Source of the DNA: Clavaria fumosa
Lineage: Eukaryota; Basidiomycota; Agaricomycetes; Agaricales; Clavariaceae
Direction of reading: 5' to 3'
Length of the DNA stretch: 64,000 nt
Assembly: GCA_951802425.1 (NCBI GenBank)
Contig: OX637796.1
Coordinates: forward strand, 992,001 to 1,056,000
Part shown: positions 10,184 through 21,368 of the stretch, in pieces
Layout of the letters: every line of letters starts with the position of its first letter
How positions within the stretch are numbered: position 1 is the first letter of the stretch
The notes under the pieces: generated by a model
Seen by the model: the letters and a program-made list of their open reading frames with translations, nothing else
The model's database searches: none
Told to the model about the DNA's origin: nothing
Translations under genes and position numbers: made by a program

Positions 10184-13100
10184 GGAGATTCTTGAGTCGT
10201 GATATTGCTGTAGATACCAATGCCAATACTGATACCTGTACCATGGACGAACTCCCCTTATACGCTGTTTTGTCATCTATTTCTTTCGCTGCCTTTTTGA
10301 TTTCTGTTGTTATTCCACAAATTAGCAACACCCCTGTACCCGCGCTTGTAGATTGCGGAGCTACTGAATGTTTCGTTTCGCCCGACTTTGCACCTTTGAA
10401 AATCTGTTCAACACTAACCCGCCCTATACAACTTAGGCTATTTGACGGGTCCGTCGCAGGACTGATCACCCAAGCGACCGACCAACAATTCTGCTTCGAG
10501 GACAGCACGACGCATACCAAACGTTTCTACATTACCCAACTCCATTCGGATGCGAAAGTCGTACTCGGACTGTCGTGGCTTCGGAAACACAACCCGGACA
10601 TCGATTGGCCAACCCTCTCAATACGATTCCGCAATTCCGACACCCGACCACTGACGATGAAGCCCTTGCCCGCCGTGGCCACCGACGCGGCAAGGCCTGC
10701 AGGGTCTCACGACCCAACCACTGATGAACTCAGGGTCCTGAAGGAGCTTCCTCCTAAGGACTGGTCGACACTGAGCCGAGGACTACCCACAGGGACCACT
10801 GGAAATCCACCGTCGGGGTCGAACCCCACCGCGCCCGATAGCAATTCCGCTACGTTGGAAACTTTGAACTCCACTACATGGGACTGGGGAAACCTACCCG
10901 AGGAGCCTTTGCCACCTTTTCCCACCGTTGTTGCTACTGATAAAACTTTACCCAACACGAATTTACAGAGAACGGGGTCACAGGAAAATTCTGCTGCCCC
11001 GTTACCCGAACCAACACCTATCGACATTCGAATTTTGGACCCCGCCCGCTTCGCCAACCATCTAGTGGGCGAGGATATAATTCTCTGTGCTGTTTATCAC
11101 TTTTTCCCTGCACCTGAAGACTCGCTCCGAGCTAATGCTGCACTAACCAATTCTGAACCCCCAGAAGCAAGGGCGAACCTACCGCCGCAATACGCGGACT
11201 TCAACGACGTCTTCTCCGAGGAGGAGGCCCGCACCCTTCCACCCCACCGAACTTACGACCATGCGATACAGCTCGAACCGGACACCAAAGCCCCTTGGGG
11301 TCCGCTGTACAACATGTCCGAGCTGGAATTAAAGGTTTTGCACGACTATATTGACGACATGCTCCAGAAGGGATTTATCCGTCCTTCCGAATCCCCTGCG
11401 GGAGCCCCTGTTGTATTTGCAAAAAAGAAGGACGGTTCACTCCGTCTTTGTGTTGACTACCGAGGTTTAAACAGGGTGATGATAAAAAACTGCTACCCAA
11501 TCCCGCTAATCAACAATATGCTCGACTGCTTACAGGGTGCGCGGATCTACTCGAAAATCAACCTCTGCACCAGATACAACAACATCCGCATCAAGGACAG
11601 CGACGAGTGGAAAACCGCCTTCTGCACCCGATACGGCGCCTTTGAGTACTTGGTGATGCCATTTGGGCTAACCAATGCTCCGGCAACGTTCCAGCGGTTC
11701 ATGAATGACATCTTCGCCAACATGGTCGACTCCTTTGTGGTCGTCTACCTCGACGATATTTTAATTTATTTCGACAACACGACAGAGCATGAGGGTCACG
11801 TCCGCCGCATTCTACAGCGGCTCCGCGACAATCAACTTCATGCAAACCTGACGAAATCGAGTTTCCACCTCGATTCCGTGGAATATTTGGGTTTTATTGT
11901 TTCTCCTAATGGAATTTCTATGGACTCTACGAAAATTGATGCCATCCTAACTGGCCATCGCCTACTAATGTCAAAGAAACACAATCCTTCTTAGGTTTCG
12001 CGAATTTCTACCAACGATTCATCCACGGCTACTCGAGAATAACCCGACCGCTCAATAACCTCATGCGGAAAGGGCTCTGCTTCGACTGGACGACGGATTG
12101 CCAAGTGGCATTCGACCGCTTAAAGTCGGCATTTACGGCCGCTCTGGTCCTCGCGCACTACAACCCGGAAAACCCCACTGTCGTAGAGATGGACGGGTCG
12201 AAATACGCCATAGCGGCAATCCTTTCTCAAATTGACCAGACGACTAACCTTCTCCACCCAATAGCCTTTCACTCACGATCCATGTCCCCCGCAGAATTAA
12301 ACTATGACATTTACGACAAAGAACTCCTCGCCATCTACGAGGCCTTCCACCAATGGAGGCCCTATTTGGAGGGAGCTCGACATTCGGTACTGGTGGTAAC
12401 AGACCATAACAATCTGCAGTACTTTACGACCTCCAAACAACTTTCCCGACGGCAAGCCCGCTGGTCAGAATTTCTCTCCAGCTTCGACTTTGTGATTAAA
12501 TACCGTCCGGGTCACCTTGGAACTAAGCCTGACACGCTCACCCGCCGCTCGGACGTTTACCCTAAAGGGGAAGATAGGGCTTACACCCAAGCTAACCCAC
12601 AAAATTTCCAACCTTTGTTTAACCCTAGACAGGTCCTCGCGGCAGTCACGATGGACCTGGCGGCAATGCACCACCGAATCCGGAATGCACTCGCCCACGA
12701 CCCTTATGCCCAAGAACACCTCCGATGACTCGAAAACAACACGGGAATTAATTCCGACGAGGAGCCCTTCTCGCTCTCCGACGACAAACTCCTACTCTGC
12801 GACAAGCGGATTTACGTTCCCGACCACGACAACCTCCGACTCGAAATCTTATGCACCTACCACGACCATAAGCTCATCGGACACCCAGGGATCCGCAAAA
12901 CGAGTCAGCAAATCCACCGGCACTACTTTTGGCCCAAAATCTGACAATTCGTTATGACCTACGTCCGATCGTGTGCCGAATGCACACGGACGAAGACAGT
13001 CCGACACAAGCCGTATGGACTAATGAAGTTTTTACCTATTCCGCAGCACCCGTGGAGTTCCATTTCAATGGACTTCATTGAAGGATTACCGCAGTCTCTC

Positions 13101-14102
13101 GATTTCGATTCAATTTTAGTTGTTGTGGACAGACTAACGAAATATGCAATCTTTGTAGAATGCTGCAAGACAGACGGTGCCATGGAATTGGCCGCGCTGT
13201 TCTTAAAGCATATCTTCGCCAAACACGGTGCACCCCACGACATAGTTTCCAACCGAGGGAAATTATTCGTCTCCAAATTTTGGTCTTCGCTATGTCATTT
13301 ACTTGACATCAAAGCGAACCTCTCGACTGCCTACCACCCCGAGACTGACGGACAGACCGAACGCATCAACCAGATCCTTGAACAATATATCCGCCTGTAC
13401 GTTAACTACCAACAGGACGACTGGGTACCCCTTTTACCACTTGCGGAATTCGTGTACAACAAAACTCCGCACTCCGCAACCCAAGTAACGCCCTTCTTTG
13501 CGAATAAAGGGCACCACCCCAGGTTTGAGATCGGGATCGACGACGTTAGCTCTTACGCGGCTCCCCTTCACGACTACCTGAAGGAGCAGCTCCGCATCGC
13601 AATTGATCAATACGCCCGGGCTACGGAGCACTGCCGAATTCCGCCTCCGGATTTCCGCGTCGGCTCCAAGGTCTGGCTGGATGCGCGTAACATTAAAACG
13701 AAGCGCCCATCCAAAAAGCTCGACTCCAAGTATGTCGGACCACTCACGATTTCACAGAAAATCTCCGACCATGCATACTGACTCGAACTACCCCCGGCCA
13801 TGAAGGCATTACACGACGTCTTCCCGGTCAAATTACTCCAACTGCACATCGAGAACGAAATTCCGCACCGCCAGCAGCCTCCTCCGCCCCCAGTCAAAGT
13901 TGATGGCGAAGTCAAGCACGAGATATCAGCCGTCCTGGACAGTCGTTTCCACTGCAAGAAACTTCAATATCTTGTGGAATGGGTCAGCTATGAAGGGACA
14001 ACAGAACACCACACCTGGCAACCTGCCAAGAACCTCGAGCACACCACGGAATATGTTCGGGATTTCCACCGACGTTATCCACACAAACCCCGCCCTGTTT
14101 AA
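10160..14102 (+). pseudogene. Element B pol: protease, reverse transcriptase, RNase H, integrase, chromodomain (broken)
   Basis: Pol in the -1 frame relative to gag. Protease has ALVDCGATECF (about 10350). Reverse transcriptase has LCVDYRGLN and YLDDILIYF (about 11745-11770). A 1-base deletion near 11952 (ACTGGCC where the frame needs one more base) shifts the frame; the rest reads on from 11953. RNase H follows (SKYAIAAILSQ, 12200), then integrase with CAECTRTK, SMDFIEGLP, NRGKLFVSKFWSS and HPETDGQTERINQ, and a chromodomain ending at TAA 14100. In-frame TGA stops lie at 12726, 12942 and 13779. The integrase residue before RGK is Asn where relatives have Asp, so a catalytic position may be lost. 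Confidence 0.92.
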
Positions 14103-14500
14103 TGGGCCTACGTACGCAATTTACTTCTTTTACTCACTTACTTACGCTCCTTTTCCTCATTCCGATACAACACACTATACAAAAAAAAATAAAAATAAAT
14201 AAAAATAAAAGACATCCTACAGAATATCCGCACCATTTCCGCATGCTCCGCTTTGTTACAAAACTTCGAAACTCAACTACTATTTCAAAAGAAACACCAC
14301 TTTCCACCTCTCATACGCACTATCATTCATTTCCACTTCACCCTTCGTCTCTCCGTTTACTTTGTTTTAATCTCACTCCTTGCAGTTTTCACCTTTCGTC
14401 ATGCAAGACAAGTTTTTTCCACAAAAATTTTTATATACATACAAATTATATACAGCGGCCAATGGGGAGGAGAGAGAAAAAACAAAAGAAAAAAGGAAAC
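14103..14500. other. Gap between pol stop and convergent antisense gene
   Basis: About 400 bp, A/T-richer than its neighbours, with an A-rich run at 14180-14210. No convincing coding potential. It separates the 3' end of pol from the 3' end of the antisense gene, so it probably holds both polyadenylation regions. Confidence 0.6.
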
Positions 14501-15680
14501 TTAGTCCGACGCGTCGTACTCCTGCTCCTCGATCGCCCGCTTCATGTCCCCGAAGGCGTCGTTCAGCTGGGCGAACCCGCGCATGAGTGTCACGCACGCC
14601 GACTGTATCGACTGCAGGCTCTCGGTGAGGCGGAGGTCGTCTGCCTCACCGGGCAGGAACCGCTGCCATCGCCTCCACGCCTCCTGTTGCTGCGCGGTCT
14701 GCGGGGCCGGGGGTATAACCACCACCAGCCGCCGCACCCAACGGGGCCCTCGTGTCCGCTTCCGACCCCGCTTGAGCGACTTGCCGCCCAGCGCATTGCA
14801 TGACCGTTTTTGCCGCGCGCACCGGTCGCACGACGTCTCCGCGACCCCGATGCACCATACACTCGCGAACGCGCACCGTACGCTTGCGAATGCGCACTGT
14901 ACGCTCGCGAACGCTGCGCATTCGCAGAGGGGGTCCCGCAAGACCAACACCTTATCCTACAAAATATTACGTTAGAACTTTTTCTCTTGATTAAAATTAC
15001 TTACCTTCCCGTCCACCAATGTCTGCCCTTCCCGCCGTGTGCACGTCTCGAGGAACCCGAGGCGGGCGTACCGATAGCCCTCGGCGTCGACTTCCTCGAT
15101 CTCCGCATCGCCGATGCGTCCTGTTGTTGTCGGACGTCCTCGCTTCGCCTGCGCTCCTCCGACGTGGGAACGCAGGCGGCCGCCGCCGCCTCAGTCGCCG
15201 CTGCTGCCTCCTCCTCCTCGCGCCGCATGTTCCGCTCGCGCTCCTCTTCCCTCCGTGCTTCCTCTGCTTCTTCCTCTTGGCGCGCCCGCTCTACCTCCGC
15301 TGCCCACTCCGCGCACGTGTCGTCGACTTTCCTCAGAAAATCACGGGCGTCGACGATCGCCCGCTCCGCCGCCTCCAGCTGCCCCTCAGACTCGACGACA
15401 TCCCCTTCCGCTGCGGCAAAAGCCATATACCGCCTACAGCGGTCCTATGGCAGTACTATCATATCAGCATTAGAGTCAGGGGGATTGGCTGACTTACCAC
15501 CAATTGCTGCGCATCGTCCACCCACACTCGCAGCTCCCGCACCTCCGTCACTGCCTCGAATTCTGCCCGCAGGTCCGTTTGGGGGGGGAGAGACCTCTCC
15601 GCCATCAGTGAATGCCAGGTTTGGAACTCGGCGACGATTTCACGCAGAAGAGGAAGGAGGGGGTGGAGAGTAGGTGCCAT
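14501..15680 (-). pseudogene. Element B antisense accessory gene (3 exons, one frameshift)
   Basis: Antisense to pol, between pol and the 3' LTR. ATG at 15680 in good context (CACCATGGC). Exon 1 is 15680-15498, intron 15445-15497 (53 bp, GTAAGT...ATAG), exon 2 15444-15005, intron 14957-15004 (48 bp, GTAAGT, TTCTAAC, TTGTAG), exon 3 14956-14501. The exons total 1079 nt, one base short of 360 codons, so one base is missing within exon 2 (about 15060-15170). The protein has an N-terminal helical region, a Glu/Arg/Ala coiled coil, a 7-residue tandem repeat of the CAFASVR type (21-bp DNA repeat, 14860-14930), a CDRCARQKRSC cluster, a basic stretch and a C-terminal helix. Same position and logic as element A's gene; function unknown. 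Confidence 0.75.
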
Positions 15681-15800
15681 GGTGTTGCAATGGGACAGAG
15701 AGGCGCGACTCTACAGAAAAAGAAAATCAAGCACTGCCGCAAATCAACGGAATCACGTGACTGGTCACGTATGGGCCTGCCTCGCAGGAGCTCGGCTCCT

Positions 15801-15813
15801 AGGGAGGAGGTAC
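15801..15813 (+). promoter_or_regulatory. Element B polypurine tract
   Basis: AGGGAGGAGG at 15801-15810, three bases before the 3' LTR (TGTCACG, 15814). Position and composition fit the plus-strand primer. Confidence 0.8.
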
Positions 15814-16512
15814 TGTCACGACCCAACACACCCCGTTACGGGCCGCCCGACGTGTCTTCACACTCGACGACCGCTTCCAACTCAATTCCGCCGCTTGACG
15901 ATCGCCCCGAACCTACAATCGGCAATTCCGCATGCGGATCGTAATTCCGACAGACTCCGTGGGCTTCGCTGTTGTTCGGCCGACTTTTGGAAGCCTTGGG
16001 AATGAGTGGAGTCGGTTTAGGACCTGCAAGGTGGCCTCTAGACGAGCTAACGAAGGCACATCGACGATATTAGGCTTTGGGGTCTGGATACGGTGGCTGA
16101 AACGTGTTTCCGGACAATTTCTTAATATTTGTTTTAGGACCTCTTCTTTGTAGATCTTCTTCGATACTATCCCATTTTAGATATTTACCTACTATATAAA
16201 CCTCAGAGCTGTAGTAGATACTACAGCATATGACATAAACTCGATTACCCGCTTACACACAAGGATTGCTGTTGAGAACCGCCTTAGGTACTTGACTGGG
16301 CGTCGCATAGCGGCCACCTTCTCGTGTGGTCCCCAGGTCAAAACCCCTCCTTGTGACATCCCGCTACCTCCCACCTTCTCCTGTTGTACCCGCGCTTCTC
16401 CCTGTCGACGCGGCTCATGTGCGGAGTTCCCTTTCACCATCGGAATTACCACCACGCCCCCCCTCGCTGTCGTTTACACTTGTATTTTGGTGGAATTGAC
16501 CTACTCTTGACA
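15814..16512 (+). repeat. Element B 3' LTR
   Basis: 699 bp, same length as the 5' LTR. Differences from the 5' copy cluster in the first 170 and last 280 bases and are almost all C/T or G/A, many at CpG or its TpG/CpA products. The CAGCATATGACATA start at 16224-16237 is the exact complement of the priming site. Confidence 0.95.
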
Positions 16513-17448
16513 TTCATCACCTTCCGAAGCAACCGCCCCTTCTCTCCCGGGGTTGCCAGAATCCGCGCCTTCTCCGCACGAACCTTCGCGACATTCATCA
16601 GTCGCACCGGCGTGTCTTCCTCCACCTCTGTCTCTGTTTCTGGTATGTCCGCGACTCGCCTCCTCGATGTCGAAGGACCCGGCGTCGGCGACCGCGACCT
16701 TGCCCTCGTTCGTTTTCCGTGCCCTACTCACGTAGGGGTTTCCGGAACCGGAAGGATGGGGAGCTTTCCCCCCACTCGACTCGCGACCTTGGGCGTCGCC
16801 ATACCCATCATTTCCGATCCCTCGGTGTGTTTCAGCGCCTCATCGACTCGCGCGTCATCCCATCCATATTTGTTTTTGACATGCCATCGATGGAATTCTT
16901 GAACCCACGAGCACTTTCTGTGGTCTTCTGCGCACTGACGACACTTGCCAGCAGTGCTGCACTCACACTGTTGGCCCTTTGCGACGCAATTGTCACAATC
17001 CTTTGACACAACAATTAGAAAACAAATGGAAACAAGAAATACTGCTACGCACCTCTCGCTTCCTCTCGTTCCATTCCTTATTCTCCCTCGCTGACCCAAT
17101 TTTTATCCATGCCCTCAGGAAGTCTGCAGGCAACGGGTCAGCTCCGCCCGCGACTTCGCCCCTTACTCCGCTAGGGCCCACGATGTTCTCCATTGACCTG
17201 CTAGGGCCTGCAACGTTGTCCCTTGCCTTGTTGGGACTCGTGACCTTGTTCTTATTTTCGCGCTTCGCGACCTCCTCTCGGGAACGCGCACATCGTGCCT
17301 GTTCAGCCTTTTGACAGGCCAGCGCATCTTCTAGGATCCCCAGATTGAGGTTGGGTTCCGTTTCATCGTATATGCGCATTTCGTGCGCGACCTCGTTCTC
17401 ATCCTTGTTGGTTTCAGTTTCGTGTTGTTTGATGAAAGCAGAGACCAT
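16513..17448 (-). pseudogene. Element A antisense accessory gene, 5' part (exons 1-2a) with zinc cluster
   Basis: ATG at 17448. Exon 1 is 17448-17053, intron 17001-17052 (52 bp, GTGCGT...AAAG), and exon 2 runs from 17000 into the element B insertion at 16513. Exon 2 encodes CDNCVAKGQQC followed by CRQCAEDHRKC, giving C-x2-C-x6-C-x7-C-x2-C-x6-C. This is the spacing of a Zn2Cys6 binuclear cluster as in fungal transcription factors. A basic, Ser/Pro-rich stretch (KRTRARSRSPTPGPS) and an acidic stretch follow. One TGA stop (16728-16730) interrupts. The frame runs through the insertion point into the coiled coil at 7904, giving a 594-residue protein. Nuclear DNA-binding is inferred from the cluster only. 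Confidence 0.8.
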
Positions 17449-17564
17449 GGTGGTTGGACTTAGAGAAAAATTTTGGGTGTCGTGACTTGATCAACAAACA
17501 TCACACTGACTAATCATCACATGACCTCCACTCTCGCAGGGCTCGAGGCTTGAAGGGGGGGTAA
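17449..17564 (+). promoter_or_regulatory. Element A polypurine tract and promoter region of antisense gene
   Basis: GAAGGGGGGG ends about four bases before the 3' LTR (17565) and fits the polypurine tract. The roughly 100 bases between it and the antisense ATG must also hold, or border, that gene's promoter, which may lie in the LTR. Confidence 0.6.
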
Positions 17565-19033
17565 TGTCAGGACCCATTCATTTTTCCTTGCCCAAACCGA
17601 CTTCACCCACATCCACGAGCTTCCTGATGACCCTCTACAACCTCGCGAGTCCCTCTACACACTTCTGGGACCTGCTGTCTCCTTCCAGAAGCCTCTCCAA
17701 CCTCCCCTGTGCTCACACGACACTCGCGACCACCATGCTGCACTCGCGACGCTTCCTACTACTTCACCCGGACCCACCAATCCTACGCGTGACACACTGA
17801 TATGCATCTACTTCCACCAGCACATGACTTGCCATGCGGCACCCCCGGCGCTACCACTACCAGCGCCAATATGTTACCAGTGTTACGACCGTTACTTGCG
17901 TTACCAGCGTTACCCATGTGACTACCCGCCCATAGGTCACCTGCGTCACTAGCGTCACCCACGTGATCGCTCTTATGATCTCGCGACCTTAACACTCAAA
18001 CGCGCCACCAACGGTCAGCTGTATGTACACTTCAAATATGCGTCCCTTCTTCTCCTCAGTCATCTATAATTACGTTACTTATGATCCGAGAATCCCTCCG
18101 TAGTTATAGCGATGTATATACTTATTTAACTAGGTCGCGACCCGTGACAGGTCATCTTCGCGACCTTATCTATGCATACCTAACCCCTCGCGACCTTAGT
18201 AGAACATGCACCTAGTCACTTTACGACTAAACATACCCCATACTACTATAGTCTTGTCACCTGGCGACCTCTGTACTTTCCCTTTTTCGTTATACTCTCT
18301 GTACGTACGTATATAAGGTCTCGCATGTACTTATGGTACTCTAGACTTGATATTGACGCACATTGGTTTAAGCTTGGGGCTAGTATGCCCTTTGAGCTTG
18401 GAACCACCGCAATTGATAGGTCTTGTCTCTCTTGGTGACCACAAGATCGCCAAGACACACTCTACTCTATTCTAACTCGTTCTCTGCACTTGTACAACTC
18501 ACGCGATCTAAGTATCCTCTCTTATTCATCTTGGTACTGATCTTCAAACCCTATAGGTTCTCCTGTCAGTTGGCAAAGTCATTGCCTTCACCGACACACT
18601 TCTCAACACTGTCGCGACTACCCGCGACTCTTCTATCATCGTCTATTTCTTTCACTTCGTCCTTTTCCTTTCTCATGCTTCATCGGTCGATCTCGCGACC
18701 TTCTCAGTGTTACCAGTTTCCCCCACCTCATCTATTCTCTTCTTCACGCTTTGTCGGTCAACTTCGCGACCCTCTCAGCGTTACCCATCTCCCTCTCCTC
18801 GTCAATTTCCTGCTCTACACTTCATCTACCGACTTCGCGACCTTCCCAGCAACATCTTCTCTTTCTATACTTATCTCCCTTCGCTCTTACATCTTCTCAG
18901 ACATCTTCACAACCTTCCGGGACTGAGCATTCTCGACTGTGCTCAACAGTTGATTGGTCTTAGCGAGTTTTTAGCATAGGTCACCAACAAGTCGATCTCC
19001 AGCACTATTATCGAGACGGGACAGGCCCTAACA
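17565..19033 (+). repeat. Element A 3' LTR (1469 bp)
   Basis: Runs TGTCAGGACCC...CCCTAACA. The same sequence recurs as a 1467-bp solo LTR at 48160-49626, which fixes both ends. Contains several dispersed short repeats around TCGCGACC(T). Internal ORFs are not called. The flank after the LTR, CTGGA, is element C coding sequence. Confidence 0.9.
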
Positions 19034-19237
19034 CTGGAGTATGATGTGGAGGCGATCCTTGATGTTAAGAAGGTGGGGCGTGGAGTGAGATACCTGGTGA
19101 AGTGGTTGGGATACCCTGTAGAGGAGAACACTTGGGAGCCACGACGGAACCTCACCAATGTGGCACTGCTTCTCCGGGACTTCTTCCTTGCTCACCCCGA
19201 CAAGGCCAAGCTAGCTGGTCAGGACGCCCAGCCTTAA
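19034..19237 (+). pseudogene. Element C chromodomain fragment (3' end of gypsy pol)
   Basis: Reads LEYDVEAILDVKKVGRG, then YLVKWLGYPVEENTWEP and LLLRDFFLAHPDKAK, to TAA at 19235. It is nearly identical to the chromodomain of element D (44080-44290, minus), so C belongs to the D family. Chromodomains steer integrase to chromatin marks. Everything upstream was displaced by insertion of element A between two codons of this domain. Confidence 0.88.
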
Positions 19238-19248
19238 GAGGGGGGTGA

Positions 19249-19539
19249 TGTTAGGATCGCTTATGTAAGCCATCCCAAAGTGCAGTTGTGGAGAAACTGG
19301 GGAGGGTTGTTGGAAGGTCACATGACCTGTGGCTAGGTCGGATTATGTAATCATGTAAGATCACATGACCTGGGGCCTGGGCGCATCACGTGATCTGAGG
19401 GTCCGAGCGTGGGAACACCGGCAAGTGCCGAAGCATTTGCTATAAGTACTTTCACTTTTCCTTTTTTGTACTCTTTTCCCCTTATCTTAGTATTGTTGTC
19501 ATGACCTTACACTTAAGTTGTGTGAGACCCAGTCTGATA
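19249..19539 (+). repeat. Element C 3' LTR (D family, 291 bp)
   Basis: Starts TGTTAGGATCG just after a polypurine run (AAGAGGGGGGTGA) and ends CAGTCTGATA. The same LTR, in the opposite direction, occurs at 43046-43335, 43776-44063 and 50526-50813. The terminus is TG...TA, not TG...CA. ACTTC follows and is present in the uninterrupted target (48110 region), so it is the likely target duplication. Confidence 0.88.
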
Positions 19540-19993
19540 ACTTCACCCATCAGAACAGTGTCTCAAATTTCATGAAGAACTCCGTGCTGTCGTGGCACCC
19601 TGTTTCAGCCCTGCAATATTGGCAAGGGCAGTCGCACGGTCATTCGGGTCATCAAATGCGCACTTCATCTCCTCCACAAACTCTGCCCAGGTTCTGGCCT
19701 TGCCACTACCCAGGATCTCTTCTGCCTTCATATTCGCCCACTCTGCAGCAAATCCTTCTCCAGTAATTTTGCTCAGAGCAAAAAGGACCTTCACCAGGTC
19801 CACAGCATAGACAGTCAGGTTTGCCATAAACAGGAGGTGAAGGGATCGGAGGAACGTACGGAAGTTCCTTTTCTGCCCATCAAAGGGGGCAACAGCTAGG
19901 TCCAGCATTCTATAGCACTGTAAAATAAAATTCCGGGCCTTCAGCACTCAGGATGTCTTCGATCTCTTAACAGTCCTGTCCTCTCAGGCTGCT
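19540..19993 (-). pseudogene. Element E gag fragment (D family)
   Basis: Minus-strand Gag start (KARNFILQCYRMLDLAV, FDGQKRNFRTFLRSLHLL, KITGEGFAAEWANMKAEEIL) to a point where C is inserted. Nearly identical to element D at 49627-49995. The leader continues to 19993, is cut by the hAT element, and resumes at 42561. Confidence 0.88.
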
Positions 19994-20172
19994 CTTCTAG
20001 GTAGTGTTGCCATGGTTCAGCGCCATTCGGCGCAGTCTGGCTAATGATGACTTTTCCATAAATGGAAAGCCGAGCAAAGCTGAACTGATCAGGGCATCCA
20101 CCGAGCATTTCTCAGCGGTTCCGAGTGACTCAAGTTGTGGTTTGATTGCCAAAAATAGATGTATTAGTAATA

Positions 20173-20513
20173 TTAGACCTGCAACTCATCAAAGTCTGCT
20201 GTGAGGCTCACTATGAAAGCATTAACATCTTCTGGGATACATGTACTTTCTTCCATGAGCTCCTCCAGCTCCCTCATCTCACTTTCAAGTGAGTTACCAT
20301 GTGTAAAGTCCAGTCCTCCTCCATCCTGAATTGAAAACTTTAAAAGTTGTAGGGCCTCCATCAATTCGGGTTTGATTCGGTTCCATCATGGTGCCATCGT
20401 TGCCTTTGCTGATGAAAAAACCCTCTTGCATGGAACAGAAGATGCTTGGATTGGAAGGATATTGAGGGCAAGGACAAAGAGGGTTGGATATTGGAGCTGG
20501 TTCTCCTTCAGGA
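20173..20513 (-). pseudogene. hAT transposase C-terminal dimerisation region
   Basis: Reads KENQLQYPTLFVLALNILP, then ASSVPCKRVFSSAKATMAP, a TGA, and WNRIKPELMEALQLLKFSI, then an acidic tail to TAA at 20173. This is the conserved hAT C-terminal block (YP.L...A...L.I..SS...ER.FS). The TGA stands where relatives carry arginine. Roughly 70-100 residues between this block and the last exon at 38359 are missing, so the composite insertion came with a deletion. Confidence 0.88.
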
Positions 20514-20519
20514 AAAACC

Positions 20520-20998
20520 TACTTTGATAATCAGTGGTAATTAGTGGTAATTAGTGGTAATTAGTGGTAATTAATGGTAATTAGAGATAATTTGTGAAGT
20601 TGATAATTATAACTTATTAGATCAGTCCCTCAATAACTGCAAAATAATTATGTGCAATTATGTATAATTTTGTTAGATTATTTCTGAATTATCTAAGTTA
20701 CTTTGAATTATGTGGAATTAGTGTCTAATTACTTCAGTTTAGCATAAATTATTCATGGGTTACTCATAATTATCTTCAATTTAGGGTAGATTATTGCACC
20801 TCAACCTAAATTATTCATAATTATCTTTAATTTACAGTAGATTATTGCACCTCAACCTAAATTATTCATAATTATCTTTAATTTACAATAGATTATTGCA
20901 CCTCAACCTATATTATTCATAATTATCTTCAATTTACAGTAGATTATTGCACCTCAACTAAATTATTCATAATTATCTTCAATTTACAGTAGATTATT
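20520..20998. repeat. Left subterminal repeats of Plavaka-like element
   Basis: Starts with four or five copies of GTGGTAATTA, then A/T-rich sequence, then about 4.5 copies of a 51-bp unit with TTATTGCACCTCAACCTAAA and TTCATAATTATCTTTAATTT (unit starts at 20791, 20842, 20893, 20944, 20994). Subterminal tandem repeats are typical transposase-binding fields of CACTA-type elements. Confidence 0.85.
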
Positions 20999-21368
20999 GC
21001 ACACCAACCACGGGTCACTGCCATTCCAGGAGGTGAGCCAGGTGAGTAAGGACTGCTCACTCGGCATCCGAGACACAGCTGAGACTGACGATGAAGGAGG
21101 AATGGGGGTACCGGAGCTCGTAGTGCTGGTCCAAGACGGTGTCATCAGGCCAGAGAGCGAAGAAGTCTCACAGACATCATAGGCACTGCTTTCAGGAGTA
21201 TACGTCTCTAGAGAAGCCCCCGTCTCGCTGCCGGATGGCGTTAGCTGAGTCTCAGACGACGTCACTCCAGCCGATGTGGAAAAGCTCCTCGACCTCGGAC
21301 AGGCAGTGCGACGCCTCACTTCCCTCGTCCTCGACAAAGAACTACCAGACACGGCGCTTCCCGATGCT

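Larger units (their letters stand above)
7905..16512 (+). mobile_element. Ty3/gypsy LTR retrotransposon B, full length
   Basis: Complete element with two 699-bp LTRs (7905-8603 and 15814-16512), both running TGTCA...TGACA, and 5-bp target duplications TTCAT at 7900-7904 and 16513-16517. Order: 5' LTR, self-priming site, gag, pol in the -1 frame, antisense accessory gene, polypurine tract, 3' LTR. It is inserted into the antisense gene of element A. It is inactive now: pol has one 1-base deletion and three TGA stops. The LTRs differ at roughly 30 of 699 positions, nearly all transitions. Confidence 0.96.
3540..19033 (+). mobile_element. Ty3/gypsy element A, 5'-truncated, interrupted by element B
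   Basis: The remaining parts, in order, are pol from the spacer before reverse transcriptase to the chromodomain (to 6656), an antisense accessory gene (6785-17448 minus B), a polypurine tract, and a 1469-bp 3' LTR. The 5' LTR, gag and protease are missing; the left break lies at about 3505-3545, next to the minisatellite. Removing B plus one TTCAT copy restores a continuous accessory gene. The 3' LTR abuts CTGGA of element C's chromodomain, so A was inserted into C. The matching left target duplication is lost. Confidence 0.85.

Noticed and set aside
14810..15673. 287-aa plus-strand ORF in element B
   Set aside because: It is the complement of the spliced antisense gene; Ser/Arg/Ala-rich shadow composition, while the minus strand has phased introns.
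20760..20998. CRISPR-like array (51-bp repeats)
   Set aside because: Contiguous tandem repeats without unique spacers, in a eukaryotic transposon end.
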